From Struthio camelus (taxonomy: Eukaryota; Chordata; Aves; Struthioniformes; Struthionidae), in NCBI RefSeq assembly GCF_040807025.1, contig NC_090967.1, positions 6,254,001-6,318,000 on the forward strand: DNA of 64,000 nucleotides. Direction: 5' to 3'. The notes under the pieces were generated by a model. The model did no database searches. It had not been told where the DNA came from and worked only from the letters and a program-made list of their open reading frames with translations. Made by a program: the position numbers and the translations under genes. Shown one piece after another: positions 35,961-53,850 of this stretch; positions within the stretch are counted from its first letter, which is position 1; every line of letters starts with the position of its first letter.

Positions 35961-37822
35961 GGAGGTAGGAGGGGGCTGCAGGAGCAGTGGGTGCTCTGGG
36001 ATGCCCAGCCAGCCCCGCTCCAGGGTGCTGGACACGCTGGGTGGCCCCTCGCCAGCCCTGTCCCATGCTACCCGCAGGGCCACCCGCTGCCATGGCCACC
36101 AGCTACTGGCCACCGGCTTCATCTCTGGCCTGGCTAAGAGCTGCCTCCAGCTGTGCTGGACGGACCCGCTCTCGGGGGCTGCCGGCCCCTCGCCCCGGGA
36201 CCAGGGGATGCTCCGGCTGCGGCTCAGCCCAGCTGCTCCCTGCAAGCTCCAGGCCGACAGCTCAAAAGCTTTGAGCTCCCTCTTGAGGCCCTTCCAGCCC
36301 CGAAATCCCCCAGGGTTTGGGGAGCGGGAGCTGTGCACAGGCCCCAGGCCTTGGGCTGACACCGGCTCTGGCCTCGCTCCCCCAGCTGGAGCAGGGCAGC
36401 CCCAGCAGCGCATGAAGCCCCTGCGCTCCCGGGCCGGACCGGTGCTGTCGGGCTCCCCGCTGGCCTCCCTGCCGGCCCGGTCCTGCTCAGCCGGCATCAA
36501 CTGCTGGTGGCAGGGAGGGGACTGAGACACCAGTGCTGGGTCTGTCACCCTGGGCCAAATGCCAGCGACAGGGGGCTGAAAAATCCCCCACAACCAAAAA
36601 AATGTGAGCGAGGCTGGAAACGAGCGGGAGCCAAACCAGAGCCGCCTGCCAAGGCCAACACACCAGCTTTCAAAATAGCCCGTGGCCGGTTTTGCTCCGG
36701 CTGGAGCGGAGGGTGCCAGCGGGAACCACCCACGCGGGACGGGACAGGACGGGACGGGCAGGCAGACAGCGACGCAGCGCAGCTCCGCCAGACTCAAAGG
36801 TCACCCGGCCAGATCCCAGCCCGGCAGTTTGGCACGGCCCCAGCCCTGATGATCCCAGGCAGGAGGAGTTGGCGTTGCCCCCGGTCCCCGGCCGCCTGCC
36901 CCTGGCGCGCTGCCCGGGACGTGCGCGGAAAGGCCCAGCCCCGATGCCCCCTTTTCTCAAACCCGGGGGTGGAGGGGGGAAGGATTGCTGCTCTGGGGCT
37001 GGAGAGTTTGAGCTCTTCCCTGTACAAAGCTGGTGTTTGAGCAGGTCAGTCTGCTAGTATCTAGCCCCGGCTCTAACTCTGCCTCAGTTTCCCCACGGCT
37101 CCCAAGGTGCAGTGTCTTTCCCGAGACAGCAGGGGAGTCACAGGCTGCGTTTTCCCAAGTTAACAGCCAATGTTCCCAGCGGAGGGCACACGGGCTGGGT
37201 GGGGGCTGCGTGCCCCGCGTCTCGCCGCAGCGAGAGCCCTGCAAGGAAGAGCGCTGCGGAGGGTGACCCTCCGGCAGGGCCATTCCCAAGCGAAAAGGCA
37301 TTTCTGCTTCCCAGTGGTATTTTTAAGATATGGCAAAGTTGTGTCGGCTCCATGGGCCTCCGGCTAAAAGCAAACCAGTGCCTCGCTGGTTGTTTCTCAG
37401 CTTCACAGGGGTGTATTTTGGGTGGTGATGCCAGCCCGGATGAGGATGTCCAGCAGCAGGTGGAGGCTGGAGGCGTCCGTCCCAGGGGAAGGAGATTAGG
37501 CCATTGCAGAGTCCCTGGCCTGGCCCCGAGGGTCCCCCTGTGCCCCGCTCACCCTGCTCGCGGCTGTCTGTCCCCAGGCAGAAACGTCATGCCCAGACCG
37601 GGGTTATGGTAACGGGGCCGATCCCAGCTCCCGGCCAACTCGGAGCATTTTCCCACCGAGCAGGAAGTCTGGGCTGGCGTGGGAAAAGGACAAGGACGAG
37701 GGGACAGCCCAGAGGGAAGCGGAGAGGGCCGGAAAGAGGCTCAGGCTGTGGCTGCGAGCGGAGGGGAGCTGGCGGGGTACGCTGCTCGGAGCGGCCGTCG
37801 CAGCGGCGATACCCACCTGTCT

Positions 37823-37866
37823 GTCCGTGCATCCACGCATCCATCCATGCATCCACGCATCCCTCC
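37823..37866. repeat. CATC-rich short tandem repeat
   Basis: Alternating CATCCACG and CATCCATC units over about 45 bp, 470 bp upstream of the TMEM221 start codon. Confidence 0.75.
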
Positions 37867-38110
37867 ACCCACTCAGCCCCAGGAGGGTGCAGAGCCCCAG
37901 CCGGGGGCTCCTCGGAGCTCCCCCCAGCCCTGCCGCTTTGCTGTAGCCCCAGACCCCGAGCAGCGCCGCAGCCCCTGCAGCACAGCCGAGAGGCTCCCAG
38001 GGCCGGGGACCCCGTCGGGGCAGGCGCAACCCTTGCGTGGGGGGGTGGAAATTAGGCCGGGGGGGCCGCTCAGCTCTAGCTCCCCGCGGCCAGGGCCAGG
38101 ACCGGGAGGC

Positions 38111-38205
38111 AGGACCGGCTCCGAGGGGGCAGGACGGGCTCCGAGGGGGCAGGACCGGCTCCGAGGGGGCAGGACGGGCTCCGAGGGGGGCAGGACCGGC
38201 CCGCC
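38111..38205. repeat. 20-bp GC-rich tandem repeat in the TMEM221 promoter
   Basis: The 20-bp unit, AGGAC(C/G)GGCTCCGAGGGGGC, occurs at 38111, 38131, 38151 and 38171 with a partial fifth copy near 38192. Copies alternate between C and G at one position, suggesting a 40-bp higher-order unit. The array ends 130 bp before the TMEM221 start codon, so it lies in the promoter or 5' UTR. Confidence 0.9.
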
Positions 38206-38336
38206 CCGGCCGGGCAGCGGGGCGCGGAGGGAGGCGCCCGCCGAGCGGGGCGCAACTTTCGCCGCTCGCAGCGGGTTTCCCGGTCTCGGTGCCACCCGGT
38301 AGCGGGGCGCCCGGTGCCCGCCGGGGCGGCCCCGCC

Positions 38337-43479
<5,143 letters not shown>

Positions 43480-44545
43480 GTGGAAGCAGGACCATTTTGC
43501 CCCAGCTTATCACAGGGCAGCTGTAGGCAGCAGGGCCAAGATCTGCATTTCTATTTAGAGCTTAACATAGGTCATGCCAGAACCCACACGTTAAGGAGCA
43601 TCATCAGACAGGGTGGATGACTGCTTTTCCATCCTCTGTCCTCCTGCATGGAGGAAGAGGCTTTGGTTCTCTCCCCAAAGTCTGGCTACATTAACCTGCC
43701 TGGTGAGCTCAGAGTGGGCAGAGCCACGGAGGACAAGTTTGTGCAGCTGCAGCCTGATGCTCTTCACTCCTTTTACTGAGAGGATACCATCTCCACTGAA
43801 ACCCAAAAGTGCTCAGCCCTCTGCCCTGAGCCCCCAGTCCCTCCTGCCAGAAAGCACAAGTACTAAAGGCAGTGCTTGTTTTTGTGAAACACAAGCAGGT
43901 TTAACTCACTCTGTTACTGCAGGCCTGCTCTGAGGTGACACTGCTGGTGACTCACAATCCCAGTCTGGCAACAGTTCCTGGTCATTCAGCAATCTGTAAG
44001 CATTTCAGGGAGTGAAGGGAGGCCGCTGATCCAAACAGATCCCCTCTAACCTCCTAAGTTACTACATCTGTAACCCTGAACACAATCCATGGTTACAAAA
44101 CAGTACTTTCGGGGGAACTGGGTCTAATACCGCTTTGTTTCATTTACTGAGCTTTGGAGAGCCCAGACTAAGCATCTTTCTATGATTTCAAGGTCTCTTC
44201 TGCACTTTCCTCCACAGCCCAAGGAAATCGCATCCTTAAATTCTTCAGCAGAGCAGAGTTGTTGGTTCCAAGGAAAGATTAACATTGAAGTTACATCCCT
44301 TTTAAAGTGATCTCCAAAGCTATGTGTAGAGCTTTGCTTCCACTGCTTGACAGGGGATGAAGAAAGTCCACCTTTTTTTTTTTCCCCCCCCTTCTCGGAA
44401 GAGCAGGACAGTTTCTTTTTCTCTTGAAAAGCTCTAATATGCATGTCTTTGTTTTGCTCCCTGCCCTTTGAAACATGCAGAATCCCCCCCACCCAGCCCA
44501 AGCGAGTAAGAGGGGAAAGCTTTAGACAGGACTTTGTTTTTTCTT

Positions 44546-44551
44546 TTTATT
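44546..44551 (-). terminator. Candidate BORCS8 poly(A) signal
   Basis: AATAAA on the minus strand, 1.57 kb after the BORCS8 stop codon, in an AT-rich context. I saw no nearer canonical signal. If used, the BORCS8 3' UTR overlaps the TMEM221 3' UTR. Confidence 0.4.
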
Positions 44552-45435
44552 ATTGTTCTCACTAAAACCAAACTCAGCAACTCTCTGGCAAACACATGAA
44601 AAACTCTTCTTGCAGAATGCCTCCTGAACAAGGCTGGAGTGTGCCTACTTCAAGTCTTTTTTTTTTTTCTTACATAGTCCTCTACAAAATACTGAAAGCA
44701 AGACCTAGTTTTTCTGAGATGTTTCTGTAACCAAGAGGTAGACAGAAAAATGCCTCATAACAGACCACCATCAAAAAAGAACAGGAAAGGACAAATGCAG
44801 AACAATCCCATCTCCCTTTTGCAAAGGGCTCCAGAGAAGGACGGAGCTGCTCCCTAAAGCATCCCCAAAGGCAGGCCTGATCCCAGCGGCAGGATTTGCC
44901 TGCTCAGGTACAGCACCTTGGTATTTGAAATGGAGAGGCAGGCAGAGGCATCTGTGCAGTTTCACAGATTGAGCAGGTTTCTCCCTCCTCCAAGTGGTCG
45001 GAGGACACACAGCTGGGCTGAGGACAAGGCAGAGGATGGCCAGTCTTGTCTGAAATCAGGAGCTGGCTGGAGGATTCTTGGCTTGCTGGGCAACAGTACT
45101 GTAAAGAGAAAGAGACAGTCACGTCCAGCAGGCAGCAAGGACACCAGCAGCCATGGGAACGTGAAGAACCAGGGGCTCCCTCAAATAAAATCTCACTGCT
45201 TGCAGCATGAGAGCAGCTTAGACAAGCATGGCTTATGGACAGCCATGGGTGTGCAGACGGCAAAGCAGCATATGCCAGCCTCCGTGGGTGTCAAGAGAGC
45301 AGTCTTCACAGCCACACCACATGCAAGCACAACTAGGAATTCTCTGCTGGGCTGAACTGAGCGTGACCCTGCCACATGGGGAGTTAGAAAAACATGGAAC
45401 TTGTACCATGAGTGTCTAAAACAAAGTCATTCTGC

Positions 45436-45437
<2 letters not shown>

Positions 45438-45472
<35 letters not shown>
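45438..45472. repeat. (GA)n(GACA)n microsatellite
   Basis: A run of GA dinucleotides passes into ACAG tetranucleotides, about 35 bp in all. It lies in the convergent TMEM221/BORCS8 3' region. Confidence 0.85.
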
Positions 45473-45871
45473 CCCCATTTTCCATGGTGGTTTTTCAGGG
45501 ATGGACATTCAAAACTGCTAGCGAGGAGCACGGGCATTTGGAATTTTCTCACTCCCACACAGTCAGACTCCAATACCAAGAAAGCTCTCAGGAGAGACAA
45601 ATACACTAGACTCAGACCATCTGCTAGAAGATGTTTTAGTAGCTGTAGCTCCACTGCAAACATATGAAAATGCATCATCTTTCTGCTACATCTGTCAGCA
45701 CCACTTCTCTCTCCAGATCTTTCTGGGACTCTTCCCACAAAGAGCCACATACATAACAGAACAGCACCAAATGCAGCCTCTGACCTGCTCCATCTCAGTG
45801 ACATCATCACACTCCAAATGCCTTTGACATGACAAACATCTAACGTATTACAGGAAAAAAATCCCTTTTTA

Positions 45872-45877
45872 AATAAA
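45872..45877 (+). terminator. Candidate TMEM221 poly(A) signal
   Basis: AATAAA on the plus strand in TTTTTAAATAAAGACAT, 2.4 kb after the TMEM221 stop. An earlier AATAAA at 45184-45189 is an alternative. The choice cannot be made from sequence. Confidence 0.4.
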
Positions 45878-46123
45878 GACATAAATTATTTTGCACTTAT
45901 CTCTTTGTAAACAGTATTATTTGCTTCCCAAGGTAAACAAAACCAGAGAATCACTAAGGCAAACAGCATACTCTTTAAATAGCAGCGTGGAATCACATTA
46001 CTGAGGTAACTGTTTGGCTTATTTGTACTGGGCTGCATTACATCACCAAAGCCTGTCAGCCAGAACGGTCATTCAGATAAACAGGTAGGGCAGTAACGGA
46101 AAGTCAGTGTCGCACATCCCTTG

Positions 46124-49100
46124 CTACCTGCGGCCCTGAGCAGAGTTCAGCTGATCCTTCATGGCTATGGCGTGTTTGAGCAGACTGTCAATGCTCTTGA
46201 AATACACGCTGCTGTCGGTCATGTTCTTTATGGCACTGAAACAGAGAGAGGGGGATGGAGGGAGAAGGAGGACTGGTTAATACTTTCCTGGGCATCGCTC
46301 TTTTAGTGCGCACACACACGCTGACAGGAGGGTACTGTTAATAAGAAGCCTCAGCTTTATACAGTGTTTTGCATCTTCAGACCCCAGCTAGTGGGTTGAT
46401 TTATTGCAGGAGACTGGCAGCTCTGCACTGGACACAAAAGCAGGGAAGAGCTGGCTTGCTAATCAAAGCGAAGCAGCCAAGTTTCATGGTAACAGTTCAG
46501 AGAACTGCCTCACACTGAGGCACTTCCACCCTGACCACGCTCCCTGCTGCCTGCCTGGTGTTGGCCAGGGAGAGAAACAGAAGCACAGCAGAAGCTGTTC
46601 ACATCACACTTGCAAAGCCTGTGCCCACAAGCACAACCCTCTTCCTTGGAAAGGTCTCCTGTACCTGCAGGCGTACTCCACAGTGTAGATCGCTCCTTGA
46701 CTTTGCTCCTCCCAGCTCTGCATGTCGGACTGAAAGCAGATCACAGAACAGGGAATGAGAACAAGGCATTGTTAGGGGCACACTAGACAGATGCTGTCCT
46801 CAGCAGTGCAGCCCTTGAGATACGCTTTGCCAGGCCTGCCCAAACAAGGGCTGTGACTGCTTTTCACTCGAAATTGCATTTAGACTGTTTTGCACTTGAC
46901 GGCTTTGACACACTCTGGGTCTGAGCACCATGCGCTAGTATTTAAAAGAAACATTCATTGTGCATATTTCTGAAAGCGCTACTGCTTCGGGCCAATGCTT
47001 TGGATGCTCTAGCAAAATTCCCCTTGGTTGTAGATGTGCCCATGAGCCAGCTGAGAGCCAAGGTACGACAGGCTCCTAGCAACCAGCAGCTAAACTGAGT
47101 GTAAGGAACCAGCTGGAAATTTCAAAGCTTTCAGCTCGCCTAGCATGCCTGGTCTGGCAAGGCAGCTAGGATCAGAACTAACGCAGCTGCTGGCAAGTCC
47201 AGTCCTCAGTCTCACGCAAAACCAGGCAGAACAGCTTCTTTTGCAGCGCTGAAAGTTCTTTCTCTTTCTCAAGCATTTTCACAGTCACAGGTTTCCCCGT
47301 CCTCCAGTCTGCTCTGAAACTCTGGCTGTCTGAACCCAAGTAATAGTCAGTATTCAATAATGAGAACATTCAGAATGCCTTTTCTTTCAAGGGATTAGAA
47401 GGAGCCCTGTAAACTTCACACAGACTCAAGCAGAACTACAAGCAGCTAATTCTGGCTTGGGAGATAATTGTACACAGCAGCTCCATGGAAAGGGAACACC
47501 AAACAAATGCACAAGTCGCAACGAAAATGTAGTTGAACTCAGAGGTGTAGCTCAATAGATGACTTTTTCAAAAGTCCTCAAGTAGCTCAGGCACTCTAAA
47601 ATATGTTCTCATGGGAGCTAATTCTCAAGTCTATTCTGCTGACTCTAGTTACAGGCCAGAGGAAATCCAAGGGCCTCTTTTTATGACTGAAGGAGGTCGG
47701 GTAGGAGCTTGGGCTGCATCCAAAATCCTTTCTGCTGTTCAAAGCCTGTCCTACATCAGGACACTTGACCACATAGCTCTAAACTACAAAAAAAAAAAAA
47801 AAACCAAGTCTCTGCATGCAATGCTCTGGACAGTTCTCTGCAGGAGAGGGTCCTTTGACCCAGGACTCACAGCTCCACACACTGTCCTCCATGGTCCACA
47901 CTCATCCCAGAGTCCAGTCACATTTTACAGCACTGTATCTGCTGCTGAAAACATACTTTGCTGGCAGAGGTAGCTGCAAAAGAAGTAAGGATCTTCCTGC
48001 AGCTACTCAGCCTGTTCTCTCCAAGAGGTGCTAGCAGATCTCTAGTGATGTTTAAGAGCCCAGCATCACACTGACTCAGTCATGTGCGTCACTAGTGCAG
48101 CACTCTCCTACCACTCTGGTGAAAGGAGAATCCGACCCACAAAGGGAAGGAGACCCCAGCTAATGGATTATCAGCACCATTTCCGCCAGCAGCAAGGCAG
48201 TCTCTGGACAATTCAAAGCATCAATTGTCAGCTTGCAAAGCCCAGTACAGGATGAGAGCACAGAGACAGAGCTGGAAAGCTGGAAACAGATGGCTGCAAA
48301 GTTCCTGTGAAAAAGTGGTGGAGATGATAAAGCCAGTCTGGTACAACAGTGTTTTTTCTTTGGTCCTGGAGTTTCTGAGCACCAGTAGATTTTAATCATC
48401 ATCCTGTATCAGAGCCAGTGATGTCCATTCCCAGCATTTCCACCACTTCCTGGGATTTTCATGTCCTTAATTAGGAACAAGAGTCTTTCCCTAGAGCTCC
48501 TGACTTCTTAATCTCTTTGTGATGGCCTTTCTTTAAATTCCCAGGACGTGTCCTTGGATGTCATTTAATAGCTAAAGCCAGCTATTAATATACAATAGCA
48601 TTAATGATGTATCACTGTTGCTTGCAGTAAATTAATGGGGAGGTATAAGTTCTCAAAAGAACAGGGGAAATACAAAAAGGCTGCTTTGTGCAGAGTGGGA
48701 GCAGGGCTTAGCAGCACCGCTAAGGCGCACGGAGGCAGCCAGGGCCTTGCATCACGCTGTATCTTATCAGTGATGTGGTAAATCTGCCTAGAGAGTTTGA
48801 GATGGCAAGGAAGGTATTAAGATTATTTTTAATCAAATGAAAGAAAGTTGCTTGTTGTAAAGGCATGGAGGTGACCTTCTCCTTGCATAAACTTTTTCTC
48901 CCTCTCCCTCCCAGTTTTTCCTAGGTTTAAGCCCTCTGGGAATTTCAAAGACTGCATCACAGTAGAACTCTGCCAGCCAGAGATGGAGTTGCTGCATGGG
49001 CCAAAGAAAGCTGGAAACCACCAATAAATCTTGTTTCCTTTTATACATCACCTTCATCTTGGGACTAAATTACATGAGGGGGAATCCACACAGAACATTC

Positions 49101-52100
49101 CTGTTTCTTCTTTTCCGTTCTGAAGAATTAAAGCCACCTCTGTTTAATGCCTTTGTTCTGATCTAGATAAAATCTGACAGCACTTTCACGGTGCACAGCC
49201 CCGCTGACACCCTCCTGTTCCAGTGTCTTGCCACAAAGCCGATGGGCTCTGGCAGAGCAACCCAAAATATCCATCCCCATCTAATTGAACACTCTGCAGC
49301 GACGATGGCTTTGGCAGGGCCCCAGGGAACATCCCTCTCTCCCAGGGGTTTGGCTGCCTGGGTGCAAGAGCTTGACAAGCCCAGCCTGTTCATCGCAAAC
49401 AGCAATGCATGAAGCTGATAGAATGAGAGCGGAATCGAGGACAACAGAGATAACCCGACCACAAGCTCTCGTTATCAGCAGCCTGGCAGTGCAGTCAGGA
49501 CGCTCACCTAGCTGAGTTATGTTTAAGTCTCACAATTACCACCAGGGCCCGGCAGGGAGGAGAGCATGCTCCCAAACACGATGCTGCAGCCTTGAAAGAG
49601 CCGAATCGAACTTTGGAGATGATGAAGCTGGGAGAAAAGTCACTAGCAGCAGCTCTGGATCCACTGTTTCAGCTGCAACTAATAGTTTTCTTTCCATTTT
49701 CTCCCAGCTCTTGCCATATCAGGGCACCGTTAAACAGACAGGAACCAAAAAACAGTTTAAGAAACTGAAAGTGCCAACGGTTTGGGCAAAAAGAAACAGA
49801 CTTAAACAGCAGCAGGTACGGAAACTCAGAGCAAGCGTTGGGAAATGCTTCCTAACGCTAGAGGAGCGAACAGCCAGCGGAGCAGCGCTGGGGCAGTGCC
49901 CTGCTGGCTGCGGCCCTGGGGCAGAGAGCACCGCACAGCTAGTTCACCTTCACCTTGACACCTGCTGCCTCTGCAGGGAGAGCTCGCTCTTGTGTTTGAA
50001 GGCAATCACCGCCCCAGTGGGGGCTGGCTTGAACAGGAAGGCAATCTGATGCTCGTGATGGCTGCAGGCACACAGGGATGCCCAGGGCCCTTTCACTTGC
50101 TGCGGGAATCCACAGGAAGACATGACCTCCTTTCTCACAGGAGGAAAGCGAAAAGCAGCAGCAATTTTGGCTAAAAAAGAGGATTCTCTGGAATGGCAGC
50201 AGCCAGGAAATGAACTTAGCTGACTCAGAGAGGTCACAAAGCACTGCAAATAACTGAAAAGACAAGCCTGCCTAGCAGGAAAAAGGAGAAAAATCAGATT
50301 TTTTGAGAGCTCTTGCCCAGCACACACCTCACTGCCTAGCAACACGCTCTGTGTCCAGCGCATTCACTGCACTGTCGTTTCCATTAGCGCTTCTGTGCTG
50401 CCCCTCGCCCCCATCCCTGTTACAAATTGTTCCGTGATGGAAACGGATCTCTTCCCTCTGCATGACTTGTCATACAACTTGCTCAATTTCCTTTTGTTCT
50501 GGACACGTTCCCTGAAATTGGGACTATTCTGATTAAATCAAAGCAAGTGACAGCTCAGGAATAACTTTACAACCTCACTCCCGTATCCCAGTGATGCGAT
50601 CGTATCGGCACGTGCTATACATACACATACTTCTCCATGTACCTACCATTGCACACAGACACATATATAAAATGTTAATAAATAATTGAATAATAAAGTG
50701 TCACGATCCAGGTTAATTTGGAAACTAGGGCTGTAAAGCAAAGGTGAAAAATGGGGCCTGACAGTGCATTAGCATAGACATGAAGCAGTAATCTATTCAT
50801 GGGACATCACTCCTAATGAATCACGACTGGCAGGAAAGGGAGAAGGACAACAAGGCTGGCATTAAAGTGCCTGTGCTCCGAGCTCTGGAGGAAAGCAGGA
50901 ACACAGCTGTGAGATGCGATTCATTATCCTGCTTTGCCTCTTGTGGGCTCTTTTCACTTGTTTCTTCACACTCCCCATCTCACCCTCCTCCTCATTTTAT
51001 GTAGGAAATAAAAACCTTGCAGCATAACTAGGGGTAATAAGATTTAACATCTCCCTCCTTCCCTCCTCCCTCCATACGAGACAGACTACTCATTTCTCTT
51101 TGTCTCTATGCTCAAGTCCAGCGGCAAAAGCATGGAGGATCAGTCACACTCTCCAGTTCTTTGCAAATTCACCAGCTGATCTGAGAAAAGTTATCTCATT
51201 CCTCCAGCTCAGGTGGATCGTGGGACCCACAGCACACCTCGCTTCCCTGCCCACGGCGCCTGTGCCCTGATGGGCGATTTCCTCCCTCCCACCAGAGGCG
51301 GGCGAAACCAGCACGACCTGCCAGGTCAAGAAAGCAGCCCGTGCCCGACTCTCTCCCAGCTCCCGAGCCCAAACCAAAGCAGGACTCACCTTGTGCTGTG
51401 CAAGCTCTGGAAGGGATCTCCTCACGTGCTCCTGGAGCCGGTACAGCGCCACGGATGGCTCATTGGCCAGGACATACATGCTCTCTGTGAATTTGTCTGT
51501 AACTGCAACAAGAAGAACAACCAAGTTGTAGAAAGCGGGGAGAAACAGGGAGGAACACAGGATTGCAAAGGCTCCCTTCAAGCACTGGTGTCATCCCCCA
51601 TGCAGTCTCTGAAACCTGCCATAAGCTGGAAAGGCTCAGAGACCACCCACTGCACACCGCTCATGCCACAACCGCCTCAGCGCCCTGCAGGGCCTTTGTG
51701 ACAGAAGGCTCAAAGTTTCAAAGGCTACAACGTGCCAGAGAAAAAGAGAGATCAGAGCAAAACCTCAATTATTTTGGATAACTAGTCTGTTAACAGGGTT
51801 TTGCTTTCACATTAAACAGGCAGTTTGCATTCCAGCCTCCCCAAAATGGGATCTACAGCCAGCAATGAGCTCAGCACCAGCTGGAGACAAATCACACCGG
51901 GACATCACTGATTCCAGCAGGCCCATTGAAGCTCCGGCTGTGCTGGTAGCATGGACCACTTGACCTGGCCTGTCGCTGGGCCCCCCTTGACCCATCTAGA
52001 GGCTGTCAGCAGATGGAAAGAGCCTAACAGCACTCGGGGGGGGGGGGGGGCCCTCCATAAGAGGACAGCAGAGCTCTAGGTTTCAACTCAGTCTTCGCAG

Positions 52101-53850
52101 GCTGAGAGTTACACTGCAGCTCTGATGTCTCTTTCTCCACGAGTTTGCAAGGCATAAACTCAAGGCTCATAATACCTAATAATTACAAGACACACACAGA
52201 TTGTTTCATTTTTTGTAGTGGGTGTGAGTTTCCTTCAATCACAACAAAAAATGAGGGGCATTTTCAACACACTGAAGTGGAATACCTTCTGGCTTCCGCA
52301 TAATTGTCTATTTTAAGGAAAATGATTCTCTTCTCCTTCCACAGCTTTTGTTTCAGTGACAACTGTTCAGATATTTGCAGTTTTGTTATGATGGCAGACA
52401 TGCCACACCTTTTGAATGCAAAAGGCAAGACTTTAAGAGAATAGTTATGTCCACCTGCCAAGCTCACATTCCTGATACAGCTGATATCCACCTCCCTTCT
52501 AGATACGGAGTGGTACCTACTGCAAGAATTCATACAGCTGGGCAGGTAAACAAGGGAGGAGTCGGGAGAGGAGGAAGCCACACACCTGGTTATCTGGCAG
52601 ACAAGAACACTCTCCTGAACGTTCCTCTCTAGCATGTGAGACCACATGAGCAAGGAAAGCACCCACAACAGTAACATTTAGCATTAAACCACCTTCCCAA
52701 GAGTCCTGATGCTCAAGGACACAAAGCAGCCCCTGACTATTTGGGATCAGCATAAACTGAGCACAGGGGACAGCTATTTACCATCTGCTACTGCCGATTC
52801 TTTGTTTCTTTCTCAGTTCAACCAACACAGGACTCTGCGCAATCTGCAGCTTGGCACAAAAAAAAGCAGTTCTTAGAAGATCGTTTTACTTCCAAATCCA
52901 CACCCTTGGAACGCTTTTCGCTTGGAATGTTTTTTGCTAGCAAAGTTATTACCCGTTTCTACTGGCCTTTAAAGTTCTCAAGCACCTCCCCGAGGCCAGC
53001 CGCCGCCGCAGCGGGCTGCTGAGCCCGTGATGGGGACGGGGATGGCCCCGGCCTTGGCCACACACGCAGCGCTGGTGCGTTTTTCCCAGTTTCCAGACAC
53101 GCTGGTTTAACCCAAACTGCAGACCCTCACTTCTTCAGCACGATGCTGCAGATGACTGAGCGCAGCCCCGCAGGGAGAGGCGGGAACCGAGACGGCCAAA
53201 AAGGAGCAAAAGAAGGTAAAAACTGGGTGCGTCTGCCCCAGGCACGGGGCAAGGCCCGGGCAAGGGGGAGCCCCAAAACCCTGCCGAGAGCAGGGCACCG
53301 GGGAAGGGGAGCTCCAGGGATCCCAGCGTGGGGGCCCCGTCGGGACTAGCCGTATCGCAGCCTGCCATCCCTTATCGTGACCTGCAGTGCCCTGTCGCGA
53401 CCACCCCCCCCCAGCGCTCGTTCATGCCCTACCTTGGGCCGGCACTGCAACACCCTGCCGTGCCTCAGCCTGTCGCGATCTGCAGGGCCGTGTCGTGCTG
53501 GGGCTGTCGCTGCAGTGCCCGGCCGTGTCACGACCCGCAGGGCCCTGTCGCGACTAGCCCTGCCGCTACAGCATCCTGCCCGGTGACGACTTGGCCTTGT
53601 CGGCGCGCAGAGCTCTGTCGCGACTCGCCCTGTCGCTGCAGCTCCCTGTCGCGACTAACCCGGCACGGCCCCTAGTGCCCTGTCGCGACTCGCCCTGCCC
53701 CGTCACGGCCCGCAGAGCTCTGTCGCGACTCATCCCACGGTGAGTCACTCCGGGAGTCACGGAGACTCACCCCGGCTGGCCCCGACCCCGGGCGGCGCCG
53801 GCTCCGCTCTCACCTTTCTTCACCTTCAGCTGCATCTCGGGCTCCTCCAT
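46124..53850 (-). CDS. BORCS8: BORCS8, BORC complex subunit 8 (4 exons, 108 aa)
   Basis: BORCS8 (formerly MEF2BNB) is a subunit of BORC, the complex on the lysosome surface that recruits ARL8 and so couples lysosomes to kinesins. Minus-strand exons are 53850-53814, 51502-51390, 46729-46665 and 46235-46124, all GT-AG with matching phases. The protein begins MEEPEMQLKVKK, continues VTDKFTESMYVLANEPSVAL and YRLQEHVRRSLPELAQHK, then SDMQSWEEQSQGAIYTVEYA and SAIKNMTDSSVYFKSIDSLL. This is nearly the human protein until the last residues. The C-terminus (KDQLNSAQGRR) is shorter than the proline-rich human tail (human 119 aa). The family is largely helical. The gene is divergent from RFXANK, sharing its CpG island. 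In human BORCS8 reads through into MEF2B; here about 21 kb and the opposite-strand TMEM221 lie between. Confidence 0.96.
52036..52050. repeat. Homopolymer G run
   Basis: Fifteen consecutive G residues within BORCS8 intron 1. Confidence 0.9.
53365..53735. repeat. Degenerate CCTGTCGCGACT tandem repeat in BORCS8 intron 1
   Basis: The core (C/T)CTGTCGCGACT, often followed by CGCCCTGTCGCTGCAG or similar, recurs about eight times at irregular spacing of roughly 30-40 bp. Each copy contains the CpG-dense palindrome TCGCGA. The array ends about 80 bp inside intron 1, close to the BORCS8/RFXANK promoter. Confidence 0.8.

Larger units (their letters stand above)
33262..38330. other. Intergenic between minisatellite and TMEM221
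   Basis: No gene is recognised. 33.3-33.65 kb is degenerate G-rich repeat. At 33962-33990 a T-run and TTTTATTTTT read on the minus strand as AATAAAAG followed by about 17 A, which resembles a transcript end but has no recognisable body. 35870-35960 is an AT-rich notch. 37823-37866 is a CATCCACG/CATCCATC tandem repeat. The rest is GC-rich single-copy sequence. Confidence 0.5.
46236..53813 (-). other. BORCS8 introns: content
   Basis: Introns are 2311, 4660 and 429 bp. The 4.66-kb intron 2 (46730-51389) is moderately AT-rich and has a poly(A) tract near 47789-47804 and an AT-rich stretch at 50560-50800. No open frame or repeat family is recognised. In intron 1 the left part (51503-53000) is AT-richer with a 15-G run at 52036-52050. 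The right end (53365-53735) is a degenerate CCTGTCGCGACT repeat. No snoRNA or other embedded RNA was identified, though I could not search systematically. Confidence 0.5.
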
